NCBI GenBank assembly: GCA_045540295.1
Contig: JAZQGY010000031.1
Location: 62,001 to 126,000 of the forward strand
Source of the DNA: SIG452 sp045540295
GTDB lineage: Bacteria > Bacillota > Clostridia > UMGS1840
Direction: 5' to 3'
Length of the DNA stretch: 64,000 bases
Within the stretch, counting starts at the first letter, position 1. Each line of letters begins with the position of its first letter. The notes beneath the pieces are model-generated. The model did not search any database. It was not told the origin of the DNA and saw only the letters and a list, made by a program, of their open reading frames with translations. Shown in pieces: positions 42,685-49,173 of the stretch. Both the position numbers and the translations under genes were made by a program.

Positions 42685-43092
42685 TCAGTTTCCTGCTTTA
42701 CGGAGAATTTCTGCCACACACTCTTTACAAATTTTCTTATCCCGAATTTGCATAAGCCCTTCACTGTTTCCGCAAATTACACAACTTCTCTCATACTTTT
42801 TTAAAAGGATGCTCTGCTCTTCGGTGAAAATTTCCACAAAGTCATCGCATTCTGCCAATCCAAACTGTTTGCGGATTGCCTTGGGAAGCACAATTCTCCC
42901 CACGTTGTCTGTATGGTAACGGGACTGAATATCGCCATCGGAAATCGTGTATTTTTTAATCACAATAAATTCGCCTCTGGTGTAAATTTCCACCGGAGTA
43001 TGTTCGCTGATTCCGTATTCACTGCGGATCGCTTTGGGCACCATAATTCTGCCCAGCTTATCAATTCTTCGGGTCAGGCCTGTTGCAATCAT
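42685..43092 (-). CDS. Tandem AbrB/SpoVT-type regulator with zinc motif
   Basis: 135 residues with two successive AbrB-type swapped-hairpin DNA-binding domains: RRIDKLGRIMVPKAIRSEYG (about 9-28) and DNVGRIVLPKAIRKQFG (about 62-78). A C-terminal CVICGN and CKECVAEI pair forms a probable zinc knuckle (about 108-130). AbrB proteins are transition-state regulators and usually carry one such domain per chain, dimerising to make the DNA-binding unit; here both halves appear fused. GGAGG precedes the start. It lies alone between the amino-sugar operon and a tRNA cluster. Confidence 0.85.
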   Translation of the reverse strand: MIATGLTRRIDKLGRIMVPKAIRSEYGISEHTPVEIYTRGEFIVIKKYTISDGDIQSRYHTDNVGRIVLPKAIRKQFGLAECDDFVEIFTEEQSILLKKYERSCVICGNSEGLMQIRDKKICKECVAEILRKAGN

Positions 43093-43354
43093 AGAAAACC
43101 TCCGTTCTCAAATCCTAACATTCTTCTCTCTTTTTCTATATTATATACTAAGATAGAAAAAAAGTCAATAATATTTTACAAAATTTTACAAAGTTGTAGA
43201 TTTTTTCTTGTTTTTAGCAAAATCCGGCGAATGAAGGCGAAAAAAACACCTTGTTTTTAGCCTTCTTCTTCCTTCAAATCCCTTGATTCCCAAGGTTTTT
43301 TACCGTTGCAGAAAAAGAATTTCAAAAAAAATTAAAAAAATTTCAAAAAAAGTA

Positions 43355-43383
43355 TTGACTTTTGAAAAAAAGTAGTGTATAAT
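43355..43383 (+). promoter_or_regulatory. Promoter of plus-strand tRNA cluster
   Basis: TTGACT, 17 nt and TATAAT, ending 44 nt before tRNA-Asp. The gap 43093-43427 is otherwise AT-rich and holds no gene that I can see. Confidence 0.8.
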
Positions 43384-43427
43384 AACCTTCGCTTGATAAG
43401 TGAAGCGGTTTATCAGAAAGAAATTAT

Positions 43428-43504
43428 GGCCTGGTAGTTCAGCTGGTTAGAACGCTAGCCTGTCACGCTAGAGGTCGAGGGTTCGATCCCCTTCCAGGTC
43501 GCCA
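43428..43504 (+). tRNA. tRNA-Asp (GTC)
   Basis: Complete cloverleaf with acceptor GGCCTGG/CCAGGTC, anticodon GTC at 43462-43464 in loop CTGTCAC, T-loop GGTTCGATCC and encoded CCA. Confidence 0.97.
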
Positions 43505-43549
43505 CTTTTCTTTAAATCCCTTGGAGATTGAGCCGTGACTAAACCATTT

Positions 43550-43625
43550 GCCTCTGTAGCTCAGTCGGTAGAGCAAGGGACTGAAAATCCCTGTGTCGGC
43601 GGTTCGATTCCACCCGGAGGCACCA
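43550..43625 (+). tRNA. tRNA-Phe (GAA)
   Basis: Acceptor GCCTCTG with CGGAGGC, anticodon loop CTGAAAA with GAA, encoded CCA. Confidence 0.97.
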
Positions 43626-43647
43626 TTAGCTTTTTCAAACAAAATAT

Positions 43648-43722
43648 GCGGGAGTGGCTCAGTGGTAGAGCGTCACCTTGCCAAGGTGAACGTCGCGAGT
43701 TCGAATCTCGTCTTCCGCTCCA
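43648..43722 (+). tRNA. tRNA-Gly (GCC)
   Basis: Acceptor GCGGGAG with CTTCCGC, anticodon loop TTGCCAA with GCC, encoded CCA. Confidence 0.97.
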
Positions 43723-43783
43723 TTTGATAAAAGGCACAATGAATATTGTGCCTTTTGTCAACTAAAAAACAATTTCATACTGT

Positions 43784-43857
43784 GGCGCCATAGCCAAGTG
43801 GTAAGGCATCGGTCTGCAACACCTTGATCCCCAGTTCGAATCTGGGTGGCGCCTCCA
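43784..43857 (+). tRNA. tRNA-Cys (GCA), weak anticodon stem
   Basis: Acceptor GGCGCCA with TGGCGCC, loop CTGCAAC with anticodon GCA (43816-43818), T-arm and encoded CCA intact. The anticodon stem TCGGT faces ACCTT, so only three pairs form and two T-T / C-T mismatches remain. See findings. Confidence 0.9.
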
Positions 43858-43860
43858 GAA

Positions 43861-43891
43861 AAAAAGACTTGTTTCGACAAGTCTTTTTTTT
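43861..43891 (+). terminator. Terminator of tRNA cluster
   Basis: AAAGACTTGT-TTCG-ACAAGTCTTT followed by T, directly after tRNA-Cys. Confidence 0.92.
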
Positions 43892-43892
43892 C

Positions 43893-44068
43893 ATCGATAT
43901 AAATCTCTTACGAGATTTTCGATATGTCTTGCAGACTCGATATGTGCTGACGCACTCGATATGTTGCCTTGCGACAACGAGATTTATATCATATCGAGTT
44001 TGAGCGAAGCGAGAATATATCGAATTTGCAAAGCAAATATATCGTGCAAGCAAAGCCTGCATATCGAT
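43893..44068 (+). repeat. Family-2 structured repeat, copy A
   Basis: 176-bp element beginning and ending with ATCGAT, right after the tRNA terminator. It reads as a chain of hairpins joined by CGATAT or ATATCG: AAATCTC-TTAC-GAGATTT, GTCT-TGC-AGAC, GTGC-TGAC-GCAC, GTTG-N8-CAAC, a GC-GAA-GC hairpin with flanking GA/GA mismatches, ATTTGC-AAA-GCAAAT, and TGCA-N9-TGCA. Copy B (52743-52920, other strand) has the same plan with compensating changes. Short open frames here are artefacts. Confidence 0.82.
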
Positions 44069-44087
44069 TTAAATCAGATACAGTCTC

Positions 44088-44116
44088 TTGACAGTGCTGC
44101 TATATTTCATTATAAT
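44088..44116 (+). promoter_or_regulatory. Perfect-consensus promoter of DUF4177 gene
   Basis: TTGACA, exactly 17 nt and TATAAT, starting 20 nt after the family-2 repeat. Confidence 0.9.
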
Positions 44117-44165
44117 ATAGTTGGTGTGTTGCACACCGATACATATATTATAGGAGGAATTTATC

Positions 44166-44420
44166 ATAGCTTTCGGCTTAGACTCATCATCTTTTTCCGG
44201 TGCATCCGGACAACAACTGCAATATGTGGTTATGCAGGTAACCCTGAAAGAAAAGTTTTTCGGAACCGGTTCCGGAAATCTGACAGAATTAGAGAATGTA
44301 ATCAATGCACAGGCAAGTAAAGGCTACCGTCTGCACACAATTTCTACCGCCAGCGGCGGCAGCAAAGGCTTTGGTGGCGGCGACCGTATTCAGGCAACCA
44401 TGGTATTTGAAAAAATATAA
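44166..44420 (+). CDS. DUF4177 domain protein with apparent ATA start
   Basis: About 85 residues, DUF4177 family: the domain runs from QYVVMQVTLKEKFFGTGSG through ASKGYRLHTISTASGGSKG to the end, DRIQATMVFEKI. The frame is open back past a strong AGGAGG (44152-44157), and the codon at the right distance (8 nt) is ATA, not ATG. The first canonical in-frame starts, GTG 44226 and ATG 44232, would cut the first beta strand. So either AUA is used or the start codon has mutated. Function of the family is unknown. It has its own consensus promoter and terminator. Confidence 0.7.
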   Translation: MAFGLDSSSFSGASGQQLQYVVMQVTLKEKFFGTGSGNLTELENVINAQASKGYRLHTISTASGGSKGFGGGDRIQATMVFEKI

Positions 44421-44431
44421 AACTCCCCACT

Positions 44432-44461
44432 AAAAAAGCACTTGCATCTGCAAGTGCTTTT
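44432..44461. terminator. Bidirectional terminator
   Basis: AAGCACTTGCA-TC-TGCAAGTGCTT with A/T runs on both sides, between the convergent DUF4177 and XRE genes. Confidence 0.88.
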
Positions 44462-44660
44462 ACTTTTCAAATCTAATAATATCTTCAATTTTACAATCTA
44501 ATGCAACACAAATTTTATCCAATATGAAACTATCATATCTGGTAACCTTGTTTTTGTAATAATTATCAATAATATGATAACGAATCCCTGTGCGTTTTGC
44601 TAATTCATATCTCGAAATGTTATGTTTTTCCAGCGCGGATTCCAGTGTAAGCTTTACCAT
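44460..44660 (-). CDS. Small XRE-family (Cro/C1-type) regulator
   Basis: 66 residues, a bare helix-turn-helix: the HTH is about residues 14-42 (ISRYELAKRTGIRYHIIDNYYKNKV) written as ISRYELAKRTGIRYH then IIDNYYKNKV, and the last helices end KICVALDCKIEDIIRFEK, the common end of this class. GAGGTGAG precedes the ATG. It is divergent from the CxxC membrane gene at 44766, and AT-rich palindromes lie between them, so it probably represses that gene and itself. Confidence 0.85.
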   Translation of the reverse strand: MVKLTLESALEKHNISRYELAKRTGIRYHIIDNYYKNKVTRYDSFILDKICVALDCKIEDIIRFEK

Positions 44661-44674
44661 AATCTCACCTCTTT

Positions 44675-44743
44675 GTATATTTTAATAAATATATACCCTA
44701 TTGACAATTCCTATAAAAAGATATATACTTATATAAGAATATA
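44675..44743. promoter_or_regulatory. Divergent promoter/operator region of the XRE gene
   Basis: The plus-strand promoter TTGACA-N17-TATACT is at 44701-44729. GTATAT-N10-ATATAC (44675-44696) and a palindrome centred on CTTATATAAG (44728-44737, over the transcription start) are candidate operators for the XRE protein. Confidence 0.6.
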
Positions 44744-44765
44744 CAATGATTAAAGGAATGATACT

Positions 44766-45035
44766 ATGGCTACATTTTGTTTAGATTGCTTGAATCGGAT
44801 GAATCAAACTAATGACAGCGAGAAAATGTATGTCATATCAAAACATTTAGAATTGTGTGAAGGATGCGGAAAGCTAAAGCGGGTAGTGATTATGAAACGG
44901 CAAAACATTTTCCTGCGGATATTGACATATTTTATTTTAATACTCCGGATAATCTTTCGAGCAATATGTTTATTATTAAAATTGTTATTATCTCCTATTT
45001 TTCTGATTTATAAAAAAATAGGAGATAAAGACTAA
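44766..45035 (+). CDS. Small CxxC-containing single-pass membrane protein
   Basis: 89 residues of unknown function. The N-terminal half has CLDCLN and CEGCGKLKR, a likely zinc site. The C-terminal half is a long hydrophobic stretch (about 51-83, ILTYFILILRIIFRAICLLL and on) with a basic start. It has a consensus promoter that overlaps a palindrome, AAAGGA before the ATG, and a TTCG-loop terminator. By eye it is AT-rich. With the divergent XRE gene it forms a two-gene module. Confidence 0.62.
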   Translation: MATFCLDCLNRMNQTNDSEKMYVISKHLELCEGCGKLKRVVIMKRQNIFLRILTYFILILRIIFRAICLLLKLLLSPIFLIYKKIGDKD

Positions 45036-45036
45036 A

Positions 45037-45064
45037 AAAGCACTTCTTCGGAAGTGTTTTTTTA
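45037..45064 (+). terminator. Intrinsic terminator
   Basis: GCACTTC-TTCG-GAAGTG followed by seven T. Confidence 0.88.
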
Positions 45065-45088
45065 TGCTCCTGTTTTTTCTTTCCTTTA

Positions 45089-45117
45089 TTGACAATTATT
45101 TCTCCCTTTGTTATAAT
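45089..45117 (+). promoter_or_regulatory. Promoter of hisK
   Basis: TTGACA, 17 nt and TATAAT. Confidence 0.9.
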
Positions 45118-45180
45118 AAGAAAAGAGAATTCCAAAAGAAGCAAAAGAAGCAAAAGAACCGAAAGAGGAGATTTTGTCCT

Positions 45181-45984
45181 ATGACTAGCAATTTTCATAC
45201 CCATACTGTTTTATGTGACGGAAAAAGCACTCCCGAGGAGGTGGTGTTATCCGCCATCGAAAAAGGATTTTCCTCTTTGGGATTTTCCGGGCACGCCCCC
45301 ACCGACTTTGACCAAAGCTACTGTTTAAAAGACATAGATGACTACATTGCCACCATCACCGCCTTAAAAGAAAAATATCGAAAAGAAATTGAAATTTATG
45401 TGGGGATTGAGGAAGACGCTTACCAATGGACGGACCGAACCAGATTCGAGTATCTGTTGGGCTCCTCCCACTATTTGAAAAAAGACGGCATCTACTATCA
45501 GTTAGACTGCGGTACCGATAATTTAAAAAAATGTCTGGACGCATTTGGTGGTGACCCCCTACAGTTGGCAGAAGCCTATTATTCTCAGTTTACCGCTTAC
45601 ATTAGGGAAAGAAAGCCTGACATTGTGGGGCATTTTGATTTGATTACCAAATATGAAGAATCCCAGACCGACTGGTTCTTACAAAATTCCGATTATCACA
45701 AAATTGCCGAACACTATCTGAATCTGGCATCCGATTGTGATGTGATTTTTGAATTAAACACCGGCGGTATTGCAAGAGGCATCCGCACCACGCCTTATCC
45801 TTATGAAAATCTCTTACATATTTTAAAGCAAAAAAATGCAAAAGTAATCATCAATTCAGACAGTCACCATAAAGATACTATCGACTGCTATTTTACCGAA
45901 GCAAAAAAATATTTAAAGGATATCGGCTTCCAATATCTATACACCTTATATCACAATGAATTCCAGAAAGATTTTTTAGTATAG
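45181..45984 (+). CDS. hisK: Histidinol-phosphatase, PHP family
   Basis: Metal-dependent phosphatase for the histidinol-phosphate step of histidine synthesis (HisJ/HisK type). 267 residues. PHP metal motifs: NFHTHTVLCDGKS, GFSGHAP, GIEEDAY, DIVGHFDLITK, ELNTGG and INSDSHHKD. The frame is open back to 45064, but the ATG at 45181 with GAGGAG upstream and the consensus promoter at 45089-45117 fix the start. No his operon is attached; hisD (19.4 kb) and hisF (53.6 kb) lie separately. Other PHP phosphoesterases look similar, so substrate is probable, not proven. Confidence 0.85.
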   Translation: MTSNFHTHTVLCDGKSTPEEVVLSAIEKGFSSLGFSGHAPTDFDQSYCLKDIDDYIATITALKEKYRKEIEIYVGIEEDAYQWTDRTRFEYLLGSSHYLKKDGIYYQLDCGTDNLKKCLDAFGGDPLQLAEAYYSQFTAYIRERKPDIVGHFDLITKYEESQTDWFLQNSDYHKIAEHYLNLASDCDVIFELNTGGIARGIRTTPYPYENLLHILKQKNAKVIINSDSHHKDTIDCYFTEAKKYLKDIGFQYLYTLYHNEFQKDFLV

Positions 45985-46073
45985 CAAACCCCACTTTATC
46001 ATTTTATAAAAAGTAAAACCAATGACAACACGTAAAACTGCACTAAAACTTATTGATAGGAGGATCAAAAGAA

Positions 46074-47333
46074 ATGGAATTAAAAACAATTTGCGACCTG
46101 ATTGAAAAACATCAGGACGAATTATATCAGCTGCTTTCGGATTTGGTAAAAATCAATTCCGAAAACTACGGAAACGGCGGCAACGAAGAAGAATGTGCCC
46201 GTCTCGTGCATAGGCTCTGTCAGGAAGCGGGTTTTGAAAGTGACCTGTATTCTCCTATGTCTTTGGAAGGCTTTTCCGAACATCCCGACTATCTGCCGGG
46301 CAAACACTTGGAAAACCGCTACAACGTGACTGCTACCTGGAAGGGCGAAGAAGACACCAACGAAGTGATGCTGATGGCACATACCGACACCGTGATGTTC
46401 GGTGACCTTGCCAACTGGAAACGTCATCCCTTATCCGGTGACATTGAAAACGGCTGCATTTACGGCAGAGGTGCCACTGACGACAAATACGGGATTGCAT
46501 TATCCATCTTCTTAATGAAACTCTTAAAAGATGCAGGCTTTGTCCCCAAGAAAAACCTTCTGTTTTCTGCATATGTGGATGAAGAACTGGGCGGTTCTCA
46601 CGGGGCAATGGCCGCAGTCATGAAACATCCCACCAAACGGATTGTGAATATTGACGGCGGTTACGAAATGCTAGTCCCCAGTGCAACCGGAGGCGGCGTA
46701 GTGACATACCGATTCCACACCAAAGACACGGTGGACAGCGCAGCTCCCACCGCAATGGGTTTTCCCATTGTGATGGAAGAAATGAAAAAGTTTTACAATG
46801 CCCGCTACAATGAACTGCAAAACAATCCCTACTACAAAGACACCTTTGTTCCCGGAACCTCCCTGCGCTACAATGAAATCCGCGCCGGAAACAACGATAT
46901 GGATAAAGATATCGGCGTGTTGCAATTCACCTTCTATACCGATAAAACCAAAGAAGAAATTTACAAGGAATTTAGCGAACTGGAAAAATCCATTGCCGAA
47001 AAATTAGAACCTTTAGGCCTTGTGGGGGATGGATTTACTCCCGATTCCCGCTTCTTCCACTATGGCGTTTGCCCACCGGATTCGGAAGATGTAAAACTGA
47101 TGGTGGAAGCTGCAAACGACGTAGGAATGGAGATGCAGGTTTGTGCAGGTGCTTTGTCTGATATGTCTGTATTGTTAAAATACGGCAGCAAGGATGCTAC
47201 CTTTACCATCGGTGCTTCCAGAATGTTCCACGAAGAAGGCGGTGCTCATCAGCCCAACGAATTTATCGAATGTGACAAATTGCTCAAATTAACCAAAGCA
47301 GTTGCGGCTTACATCTTAAAAGTATTAGGATAG
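46074..47333 (+). CDS. M20 family metallopeptidase
   Basis: Dinuclear zinc hydrolase of the ArgE/DapE/PepV superfamily, 419 residues. Metal ligands: LMAHTDTV (His, Asp), GRGATDDKYG (Asp), and VDEELGGSHG (Glu-Glu). The insert lid domain is present. It could be a dipeptidase or a deacylase; the sequence alone does not settle it. The ATG at 46074 has AGGAGG 8 nt before it; seven codons upstream belong to the leader. It is followed after 16 nt by a Nif3-like gene, likely in one transcript. Confidence 0.88.
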   Translation: MELKTICDLIEKHQDELYQLLSDLVKINSENYGNGGNEEECARLVHRLCQEAGFESDLYSPMSLEGFSEHPDYLPGKHLENRYNVTATWKGEEDTNEVMLMAHTDTVMFGDLANWKRHPLSGDIENGCIYGRGATDDKYGIALSIFLMKLLKDAGFVPKKNLLFSAYVDEELGGSHGAMAAVMKHPTKRIVNIDGGYEMLVPSATGGGVVTYRFHTKDTVDSAAPTAMGFPIVMEEMKKFYNARYNELQNNPYYKDTFVPGTSLRYNEIRAGNNDMDKDIGVLQFTFYTDKTKEEIYKEFSELEKSIAEKLEPLGLVGDGFTPDSRFFHYGVCPPDSEDVKLMVEAANDVGMEMQVCAGALSDMSVLLKYGSKDATFTIGASRMFHEEGGAHQPNEFIECDKLLKLTKAVAAYILKVLG

Positions 47334-47349
47334 GAGTTGTTAAAAACCA

Positions 47350-48144
47350 ATGAAAGCCAACGAAATTATGGAGCGCCTGTTCACACTGGCGTTACAAGAC
47401 AGAGAATTTAATCCCAACGGTGACTGCTGCAAAGCAGGAGACCCCGAAAAAGAAGTGAAAAAACTGGCGGTTACCACCTTCCCCTCCACCGACGCCATCA
47501 AGGCAGCGGCAGAATGGGGAGCAGATATGCTCTTGGTACATGAGCCGTTATATTATGACCATTTGGATGCCTACAGTACCAAAAAGCTGCAAAGCGAAAA
47601 ACGGGAACTGATTGAAAAAAGCGGCTTGACAATCTGCCGGTTTCATGACCACGCTCATTTTGCACCCAAAGATTTTATTGCCGTGGGAATGGTGCGGCAG
47701 ATGGGCTTTGACGCAGATGTAGAATATATCACCCCCGGTCAGAACACCCGCATCACCTTAAAAAAACCTATGACCGCTTTGGAAGTGGCAAAACATCTGG
47801 AAACGGTTTTAGGTCTTCGTCATATCAGAATTTGCGGCGCAAGAGACCTTCCTGCAACTGTAATCACCGGGATGTTCGGTGCTCCCGACGGTATCCTGGA
47901 CTTACTGCAAAGTGATGACACCCAGATTATCATTGCGGGTGAAGTCTGTGAATGGACCATGGCTGAATACGCCCGGGATGCAGGCCTTATGGGACATAAC
48001 AAAACCCTTTTGATTTTAGGTCATGCAGGAAGCGAAGAAGCAGGTATGCAATACATTACCGATTTCATTTCCGAAATGATGCCCGAGCTGACTGTGAAAT
48101 ATTTCCCTTGCGGCGAAGTTTATACCTATACCGACAGCGAATAG
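47350..48144 (+). CDS. Nif3-like dinuclear metal protein
   Basis: 264-residue member of the NIF3 family (YqfO-like), hexameric proteins that bind two metal ions; a GTP cyclohydrolase-type role was suggested for the family by annotation but is not established. Metal ligands probably include His in LLVHEPLYYDHL, FHDHAHF, the Glu of AGEVCEW and the His of LGHAGSEEAG. AGGAG lies 13 nt before the ATG. Its partner upstream is the M20 peptidase. It lacks the PII-like insert domain of longer homologues. Confidence 0.8.
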   Translation: MKANEIMERLFTLALQDREFNPNGDCCKAGDPEKEVKKLAVTTFPSTDAIKAAAEWGADMLLVHEPLYYDHLDAYSTKKLQSEKRELIEKSGLTICRFHDHAHFAPKDFIAVGMVRQMGFDADVEYITPGQNTRITLKKPMTALEVAKHLETVLGLRHIRICGARDLPATVITGMFGAPDGILDLLQSDDTQIIIAGEVCEWTMAEYARDAGLMGHNKTLLILGHAGSEEAGMQYITDFISEMMPELTVKYFPCGEVYTYTDSE

Positions 48145-48177
48145 GTTTGTTTTTTGTCAAATTTTTCCGTCATCCCC

Positions 48178-48206
48178 TTGACGAACACAAAAATTGGGTA
48201 TATAAT
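48178..48206 (+). promoter_or_regulatory. Promoter of the HpcH/HpaI gene
   Basis: TTGACG, 17 nt and TATAAT. Confidence 0.82.
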
Positions 48207-48250
48207 TGTAACAGATATCAAATTGCGAACAACACAGGAGGATTTTTACT

Positions 48251-49030
48251 ATGGATATGAGAAAAAGCAGAGTGCTTGCAAAAATGAGAAACGGCGAGAT
48301 GGCTGTTTCCTGTAAACTGAATATTTCCGACCCCAGAGGCGCAGAAATCGCAGCAATGAGCGGTTTTGACTGTATCTGGATTGACATGGAACACGTTCCC
48401 GCAACCTATCTGGAAGTGGAAAACATCATCCGTGCTGCAAAAATTTATGATGTTGACGTGTTAACCCGTGTAGCAAGAGGAAGCTACAATGATTTAATCC
48501 GTCCCTTAGAAGCAGATTCTTCCGGTATTATGGTTCCTCACCTGATGAGCTTGGAAGATGCCAAACAGATTGTTTACTACACCAAATTCCATCCCATTGG
48601 ACGTCGTCCCTTAGATGGCGGTAATGCCGACGGTAAATGGTGTCTGGTAGACGGCAAAGATTATATGGAGCAGGCAAACGATCAGCGTTTTGTGGTGGTT
48701 CAGATCGAAGACCCTGAACCGCTGGCAGACTTAGAAGAAATTTGCAAATTGCCCGGCATTGATATGATTTTCTTCGGTCCCGCAGACTTTACCCAGGGCT
48801 TAGGTTGCCCCTTGGATTTTGCAAATCCCAAGGTTTCCGAAACCCGCGAACTGATTGCAAAAACCGCAAAAAAATACGGTAAATTCGCAGGTACTACCGG
48901 TGGCCCCGGCAATATTGCCCAGCTTCGTGACATGGGATATGACTTTGTCAATGTTTGTGCTGACGTTGTTATTTTAGGTCAGGGTTATAAGCAGGCATTT
49001 GACGCTACCGCAGAAGCATTAAAAAAATAA
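48251..49030 (+). CDS. HpcH/HpaI family aldolase
   Basis: Class II, metal-dependent aldolase of the HpcH/HpaI family, 259 residues in a TIM barrel. Landmarks: FDCIWIDMEHV, ADSSGIMVPHLMSLEDA, FVVVQIEDPEPL and MIFFGPADFTQGLG, including the catalytic Glu/Asp metal ligands. Members cleave 2-keto-3-deoxy acids or 4-hydroxy-2-oxo acids; the actual substrate is not evident. It is a single gene with its own promoter and terminator, AGGAGG upstream. Confidence 0.88.
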   Translation: MDMRKSRVLAKMRNGEMAVSCKLNISDPRGAEIAAMSGFDCIWIDMEHVPATYLEVENIIRAAKIYDVDVLTRVARGSYNDLIRPLEADSSGIMVPHLMSLEDAKQIVYYTKFHPIGRRPLDGGNADGKWCLVDGKDYMEQANDQRFVVVQIEDPEPLADLEEICKLPGIDMIFFGPADFTQGLGCPLDFANPKVSETRELIAKTAKKYGKFAGTTGGPGNIAQLRDMGYDFVNVCADVVILGQGYKQAFDATAEALKK

Positions 49031-49033
49031 GAT

Positions 49034-49066
49034 AAAAAAGAGAATCCCGATGGGATTCTCTTTTTT
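49034..49066 (+). terminator. Terminator of the aldolase gene
   Basis: AGAGAATCCC-GAT-GGGATTCTCT with A/T runs. Confidence 0.9.
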
Positions 49067-49081
49067 CATACCCCAAATCCC

Positions 49082-49110
49082 TTGACAAATTTCTACAAAT
49101 TTGGTATGAT
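49082..49110 (+). promoter_or_regulatory. Promoter of uraA-upp
   Basis: TTGACA, 17 nt and TATGAT, 63 nt before uraA. No PyrR-binding leader is obvious. Confidence 0.85.
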
Positions 49111-49173
49111 TAAAATAATAAAAAATAATAATAACTGCTATCAAAATAGCAGTAAAAAACGGAGGCGTTTTTC

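Noticed and set aside
43893..44068. CRISPR array
   Set aside because: The CGATAT units are only 6-8 bp, the pieces between them are palindromes and not unique spacers, and no cas gene is near.
43961..44320. Open frame of 119 residues overlapping the DUF4177 gene
   Set aside because: Its first half is family-2 repeat DNA, and a similar frame occurs in copy B. There is no coding support.
49111..49173. PyrR attenuator or riboswitch before uraA
   Set aside because: The leader is too short and has no terminator-antiterminator pair.
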